Assembly (NCBI GenBank): GCA_024277695.1
Contig: JAJRUR010000309.1
Coordinates: 1 to 17,392, forward strand
Length of the DNA: 17,392 bases
Source: Bacteroidota bacterium
GTDB lineage: Bacteria; Bacteroidota; Bacteroidia; Chitinophagales; Saprospiraceae
Direction of reading: 5' to 3'
Made by a program: the position numbers and the translations under genes. The notes beneath the pieces are model-generated. The model made no database searches. It was not told the DNA's origin and saw only the letters and a program-made list of their open reading frames with translations. Numbering within the stretch: the first letter of the stretch is position 1; every line of letters begins with the position of its first letter. Positions 13,833 through 17,392 of this stretch are shown piece after piece.

Positions 13833-16419
13833 CAAAAATATCTCTAGCCTGCACGGCATCAATCTCCGCTATATCTTTATGGCTAATGATATTAGTCAAT
13901 TTTGTTGGTCCTTCAAGTTCGGACTGTCGAAGGTGCATATTGCGTATGGACTGATCGATGATCGTGCGCACTGTTCTAGCGTTACCAAAATATTTGTCTC
14001 GCTGATCGTGCATTTTATAAAAAAGCTCAAGGAGATATTTTGATGCCTTAGAGCTGAGATTGACATGAGCATCCTTAGCCATTTGGTGCGCAATCTCTAA
14101 TAGTTCGTCCGGCTTATAATCATCGAACTTCAGTACTTGATCAAATCGGGAACTAAAGCCGGGATTAGCTTTTAGAAATTTGTCCATATTTTCGGGATAT
14201 CCGGCCACAAAGACAAAAAATTCGCCACGTTGGTCTTCCATTCTTTTGAGCAGCGTCTGAATCACTTCACTGCCATAGTCACTATGTCCTACCATACCGG
14301 AAGTGAGCGCATAAGCCTCATCGATGAAGAGTACACCGCCTAGTGCATCATCAATTTTTTCAGAAGTCTTTATGGCTGTCTGCCCAATATATCCCGCTAC
14401 TAAGCCCTGACGGTCTGTTTCGATCATATGTCCTCTTTCGAGTATCCCCAAGGCCTTGTAGATTTTGGTCAGTATGCGGGCGATAGTGGTCTTACCGGTT
14501 CCGGGATTACCTACGAATACCGTATGCATAAAGAAGGTGTGGAGTACGTTTTTCCCTTGTTGTTTGTAATAACGAACGAGTTGGACGAGCTCTTTGATTT
14601 CTTTTTTGACCATAGTCATCCCTACCAATCGATCCAATTCGTTCAGGCTGCGTTGGAGAAGCTCTTCATCGATCGGGATGTTCGGTTTGGGCTTGCTCAG
14701 ACTCCATTGTATAGCCTCTACGTCTTGTAGGGTAATCAATTCCAAATCTTCATTGTCCAACTGGTCCGTATTCTTCTCCATGATGCGTATGCCCAAATTG
14801 ATTTTGGCCTTTTCGATCAGGTCAAATACAAATCGAGCATTGCCAAAACTACGGTCTCTATTGCGATAAGCTTCTGTAATAATATAATCCACTTTGTCCG
14901 AAGCAGATGGGGAGAGTTTAACTTCATTCTCCTGACAAGCATATTTTGCTATTTGTTGGAGTTCGGAAGGCAAATAATCCGAAAACTGGTAATAGAGCTT
15001 AAACCGAGATTTCAGACCTGGATTGCTATCCAAAAAATATTTCATCTCTTTGGGATATCCGGCGACTATGACGACGAGATCTCCATCTCCATTAGACATT
15101 TCTTTGACGAGCATCTCAATTACCTCACGACCAAAATCTTTACTATCATCATTGGCTCTCGCCAATGCATATGCCTCATCGATAAATAAAACACCGCCTC
15201 GGGCTTTTTCTATAGCCTCTTTGACCTTGGGTGCAGTCTGACCGATATACTCCCCTACCAGATCTACACGATCTACCTCATGTACATGGCCTTTGGACAA
15301 TAGTCCCATTTTTCTATAAATAAGACCCATCATTTTTGCTACTGTCGTCTTGCCCGTGCCGGGATTTCCGATAAATACCGAGTGGACATGTAATGGCTCT
15401 TCTTCATCAAAGCCTCGTTCTTTACGCAACTTAACAAACTGGATGTATTGTGCGTGATCCCTGACTTGTTTTTTGATCTCTTGCAATCCGATCAAGCGAT
15501 CCATTTTGGACATGAGATCTTCAAAACTCAAGTTCTCCTTATTTTCAATGTCCCCCAAGGCTACCGGACTACCATCAGCCATCAAAACTTTACTCAGTCC
15601 CTCCTCATATTCTTCACCAACTGTAAAAGGAATGGTAGCCACATGATGATCCATAAAAGCCAGTTCTATAGTATATCTGCCCGGTCTCCATGAGCCTTTA
15701 ATATTTGACCCCCAGCCTGCATCTATACGAATGGTTTCATCATTTTTATTGACCTTATGCAGGCGTATAACCTGACCTTTCAGCTCTCTTGCTTCATTAT
15801 AAAATTTTATAAAGAGCTCACATTGCCAATCGGTCTCTATATGATTATTTTTGAATAAAATTTCAGCATAGATGTAGCGAGTTTCTTCGACACTAAAGGC
15901 AGTATAGTACATCCGATCTTCTTCTTTTTGATCATCGTAATGCCCTTCGTATAACTTGACACTTTGTAGTTTGAGGTAGGGATTGTCGGCACCATCCTGG
16001 ACCACACCGGCATCCTCCACATTAAAATATTTGGTACCTACTTTTTCACCATCAATCCAAGCCTCCCAATAGTAGGTTCCTCGTTTCCAAAAAACGCCTT
16101 CATTCTTATTACCCCACCCCTCGCGGATATATACTATGCTATCAAACTTACTCACTCGACGTTTGAAGTCCAAAACACATATACTGCGTTTGATCGGATG
16201 GAGCTGAAAGCACTTAAGTGTAACATCAACATCCCAGACGTCTCGATCATACATTTTATTGACAAAGGAGAGTTCCGCATAGATATATGAAGTCTCATGA
16301 CGGTCAAAAACCTGTCTATACTTCTTCATATTATCTGCCAACCATTCCGTCGAACTGTATGTCTTGAGTTCCTGAAACTTGTATTTTTTAAAATCCGTAT
16401 GTGTCTCCTTACTCGCCAT
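13801..16419 (-). CDS. Double CbbX/SpoVK-type AAA+ ATPase with N-terminal tandem beta-rich repeats
   Basis: 872 residues from ATG 16419; an upstream in-frame TTG at 16455 coincides with a predicted -33 element and is rejected. Residues about 42-136 and 178-268 are two copies of a beta-rich domain (YIYAEL ... GWG ... G-x-W-x-x-G-x-Y). Two AAA+ modules follow. Module 1: Walker A GNPGTGKTT (351-359), pore-loop Tyr391 (YIGQTAPK), Walker B LFIDEA (411-416), arginine finger in NPGLKSRF (466-473), sensor-2 GNAR (526-529). Module 2: Walker A 637-645, Tyr677 (YIGQTAIK), Walker B 697-702, NPGFSSRF (752-759), GNAR (812-815). All catalytic residues are intact in both. The modules resemble CbbX, SpoVK and EccA, ring ATPases that remodel partner proteins. 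There is no signal peptide, so it is cytoplasmic. Target unknown. Confidence 0.9.
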   Translation of the reverse strand: MASKETHTDFKKYKFQELKTYSSTEWLADNMKKYRQVFDRHETSYIYAELSFVNKMYDRDVWDVDVTLKCFQLHPIKRSICVLDFKRRVSKFDSIVYIREGWGNKNEGVFWKRGTYYWEAWIDGEKVGTKYFNVEDAGVVQDGADNPYLKLQSVKLYEGHYDDQKEEDRMYYTAFSVEETRYIYAEILFKNNHIETDWQCELFIKFYNEARELKGQVIRLHKVNKNDETIRIDAGWGSNIKGSWRPGRYTIELAFMDHHVATIPFTVGEEYEEGLSKVLMADGSPVALGDIENKENLSFEDLMSKMDRLIGLQEIKKQVRDHAQYIQFVKLRKERGFDEEEPLHVHSVFIGNPGTGKTTVAKMMGLIYRKMGLLSKGHVHEVDRVDLVGEYIGQTAPKVKEAIEKARGGVLFIDEAYALARANDDSKDFGREVIEMLVKEMSNGDGDLVVIVAGYPKEMKYFLDSNPGLKSRFKLYYQFSDYLPSELQQIAKYACQENEVKLSPSASDKVDYIITEAYRNRDRSFGNARFVFDLIEKAKINLGIRIMEKNTDQLDNEDLELITLQDVEAIQWSLSKPKPNIPIDEELLQRSLNELDRLVGMTMVKKEIKELVQLVRYYKQQGKNVLHTFFMHTVFVGNPGTGKTTIARILTKIYKALGILERGHMIETDRQGLVAGYIGQTAIKTSEKIDDALGGVLFIDEAYALTSGMVGHSDYGSEVIQTLLKRMEDQRGEFFVFVAGYPENMDKFLKANPGFSSRFDQVLKFDDYKPDELLEIAHQMAKDAHVNLSSKASKYLLELFYKMHDQRDKYFGNARTVRTIIDQSIRNMHLRQSELEGPTKLTNIISHKDIAEIDAVQARDIFVKKRIGYGAR
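15616..15888 (-). repeat. N-terminal domain repeat B of the double-AAA+ protein
   Basis: Residues about 178-268: EETRYIYAEILFKN, then a DWQCELFIKFYN strand, then DAGWGSNIKGSWRPGRYTIE and FTVGEE. It shares YIYAE, GWG and W-x-x-G-x-Y with repeat A. Confidence 0.65.
16012..16296 (-). repeat. N-terminal domain repeat A of the double-AAA+ protein
   Basis: Residues about 42-136: ETSYIYAELSF, then a DVWDVDVTLKCF strand, then REGWGNKNEGVFWKRGTYYW and D-G-E-x-V-G ending in FNVE. Repeat B aligns with it over the same landmarks. Confidence 0.65.
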
Positions 16420-16425
16420 AGATGA

Positions 16426-16455
16426 TAAATATATAGCTATAACGCTAAAAAACAA
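16426..16455 (-). promoter_or_regulatory. Putative promoter of the double-AAA+ gene
   Basis: The minus strand has TTG (16455-16453), a 19-bp spacer, and TATATTTA (16433-16426), one base off the TAnnTTTG consensus. This is the only promoter here with both boxes at canonical spacing. It predicts a leader of about 2-3 nt before ATG 16419. Confidence 0.45.
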
Positions 16456-16560
16456 GATTGTGATGAAAAAATAAGCTTAATAATGAGTTAAAAATACAGA
16501 ACTTAATACGAACTATAGATGTTTAGTACTCAATCACAATCAAAATAGTACACTGAATCT

Positions 16561-16905
16561 ATGGCAAAAATCAAGTTTAACTTTGAAGATTCTTCAATTG
16601 ACCCGGTGACCATAGAAGAGGATATGAAAGGATATTCTATTCTAGAAGTAACCGAAGATCACGACATACATCTCAATCACAACTGCGGAGGAGTCAACGC
16701 CTGCAGTACATGTCATATCTACGTGGATAAAGCAGACGAAGATGACCTCGAAGAAATATCAGATACGGAAGAAGACTTCATCGATCGAGCTATCAATCCG
16801 CGCTTAGAATCGCGCTTAGCCTGTCAGTGTGTTATACTCAATGAAGATGCTGAGATCGAGGTTACCATCCCCGACCAATCACAAATCATCGGACATGAAC
16901 ATTAA
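16561..16905 (+). CDS. fdx: Adrenodoxin-type [2Fe-2S] ferredoxin
   Basis: 114 residues, the ISC/adrenodoxin-type ferredoxin size. Cluster ligands are C42, C48 and C51 (CGGVNACSTC, C-x5-C-x2-C) and C88 after 36 more residues (RLACQC), the spacing of the adrenodoxin family. An extra C90 is present. The acidic stretch EDDLEEISDTEEDF (60-73) matches the partner-docking helix of this family. In E. coli, Fdx supplies electrons for Fe-S cluster assembly; the same role is inferred here, supported by iscX 47 bp downstream. Start ATG 16561; no Shine-Dalgarno and no exact -7 element seen. Divergent from the double-AAA+ gene. Confidence 0.93.
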   Translation: MAKIKFNFEDSSIDPVTIEEDMKGYSILEVTEDHDIHLNHNCGGVNACSTCHIYVDKADEDDLEEISDTEEDFIDRAINPRLESRLACQCVILNEDAEIEVTIPDQSQIIGHEH

Positions 16906-16952
16906 TGACCACCGGACAAATATTTCTTGATTTTATAATATAATATCTCAAT

Positions 16953-17198
16953 ATGGCTTTTGACCAAATCAACGACCTCCCTATACATTGGGCTGATCAC
17001 GAAGATATAGCTATGGCGCTCTATGAACGTTTTGGAGACGAAATGACAGAAAGTAAGATCTACCGTATAAGATTTACTGAACTCATCGAATGGGTCTTAG
17101 AATTGCCACATTTTGTGGGTAGTCGTGCACAATGTAATGAGGGACACCTAGAGCAGATCCAAGCTAAATGGGTCTATGAATGGAGAGACAATCAATAA
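16953..17198 (+). CDS. iscX: IscX-family Fe-S assembly accessory protein
   Basis: 81 residues; E. coli IscX has 66. The family pattern is plain: IHWADHEDIAMALYERFGD (11-29) matches the W-x-D-x-x-x-I-x-x-x-L opening, IRFTELIEWVLEL matches the V-R-F-T-D-x-x-x-W segment, and NEGHLEQIQAKWVYEW matches the N-E-x-x-L-x-x-I ending. IscX is a small acidic helical protein binding the cysteine desulfurase IscS and iron, thought to tune cluster assembly. It is longer at the N-terminus and before the R-F-T motif (MTESKIYR). Likely cotranscribed with fdx. Its stop codon lies inside a 9-bp inverted repeat. Confidence 0.9.
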   Translation: MAFDQINDLPIHWADHEDIAMALYERFGDEMTESKIYRIRFTELIEWVLELPHFVGSRAQCNEGHLEQIQAKWVYEWRDNQ

Positions 17199-17207
17199 TA
17201 TTGATTG
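17189..17207 (+). terminator. Inverted repeat across the iscX stop, possible weak terminator
   Basis: CAATCAATA, one A, then TATTGATTG: a perfect 9-bp inverted repeat, in practice a 7-bp stem with a 5-nt loop. It includes the iscX TAA. It is AT-rich and followed by GTGCCTTTG rather than a T run, so termination is uncertain. Confidence 0.3.
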
Positions 17208-17287
17208 GTGCCTTTGAAGTACAATGAACCAAAGTTTATCTCCTAAAACTTTTATCGATAATATTCATCCGAAATACCGAAAATGTG

Positions 17288-17295
17288 TATTTTTG
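17288..17295 (+). promoter_or_regulatory. -7 promoter element for tRNA-Ser
   Basis: TATTTTTG, an exact TAnnTTTG, predicts a start about 8 nt before the tRNA. No TTG is found at -33. Confidence 0.45.
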
Positions 17296-17306
17296 CATTC
17301 CATTCC

Positions 17307-17392
17307 GGAGGAGTGGCAGAGTCTGGCTTATTGCACCGGTCTTGAAAACCGACGTACCTTAACGGGTACCGGGGGTTCGAATCCCTCCTCCT
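17307..17392 (+). tRNA. tRNA-Ser (anticodon UGA), 3' end cut by the window
   Basis: The cloverleaf folds by eye. Acceptor 5' strand GGAGGAG (17307-17313); D arm with GCAG/TTGC; anticodon stem CCGGT/ACCGA with loop CTTGAAA, anticodon TGA at 17343-17345; long class II variable arm (GTACC/GGTAC, about 17354-17369), as expected for serine; T arm GGGGG-TTCGAAT-CCCTC (17371-17387). The acceptor 3' strand is present only as CTCCT (17388-17392). Two more acceptor bases and the discriminator lie beyond the edge. It reads UCN serine codons. The bottom of the anticodon stem is a C27-A43 mismatch. Confidence 0.96.

Noticed and set aside
17224..17392. Plus-strand frame opening ATGAACCAAAGT and open to the window edge
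   Set aside because: It runs straight through the tRNA-Ser gene and ends in the familiar tRNA-derived reading GSNPSS; no family resemblance. Treated as chance.
17388..17392. Unusual U73 discriminator in tRNA-Ser
   Set aside because: Aligning the T arm shows the last base is in the acceptor stem; the discriminator lies beyond the window.

Overview
This window looks like chromosomal DNA from a member of the Bacteroidota, possibly a Saprospira-like lineage; this assignment is by inference. The reasons are: almost no Shine-Dalgarno sequences before the genes; several exact copies of the Bacteroidota -7 promoter element (TAnnTTTG); a very long secreted repeat protein of the kind this phylum exports; and a gene pair (DUF3822 protein + rsmD) that I associate with this phylum. 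I see no insertion sequence, phage gene, CRISPR array or rRNA.

Layout. 1-3238 (minus) is the N-terminal 1079 residues of a secreted protein, cut by the left edge, with a lectin-like N-terminus and about 3.4 tandem copies of a ~260-residue beta-rich domain. 3239-3550 is AT-rich and non-coding, with two hairpin/T-tract terminator candidates. 3551-7850 (minus) holds argS -> glnS -> an SH3b-domain lipoprotein, closely spaced. 7946-9889 (minus) is a tight overlapping operon: a membrane-anchored pseudopilin-like protein -> DUF3822 protein -> rsmD. tsaD (plus, 9996) diverges from that operon and converges on a HAD nucleotidase (minus, 11023-11712). On the plus strand follow an ArsR-type regulator, an EamA transporter and a YigZ/IMPACT protein. 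The last overlaps, tail to tail, a large minus-strand protein with two CbbX/SpoVK-type AAA+ modules behind two N-terminal beta-rich repeats. Divergent from it lie an adrenodoxin-type ferredoxin and iscX (plus). The window closes inside a tRNA-Ser(UGA) gene.

Function. Most of the window is housekeeping translation support: two aminoacyl-tRNA synthetases, 16S rRNA methylation (RsmD), t6A tRNA modification (TsaD), a YigZ-family protein and a tRNA. Added to this are Fe-S accessory proteins, a nucleotidase and a transporter. The less explained parts are the double-AAA+ protein, the pseudopilin-like/DUF3822 pair, and the giant repeat protein. Two details deserve checking: RsmD carries GPPY where the family has (D/N/S)PPY, and several promoters sit so close to their start codons that leaderless mRNAs are predicted. 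For argS, the ArsR gene and the AAA+ gene I reject upstream TTG starts in favour of internal ATGs.
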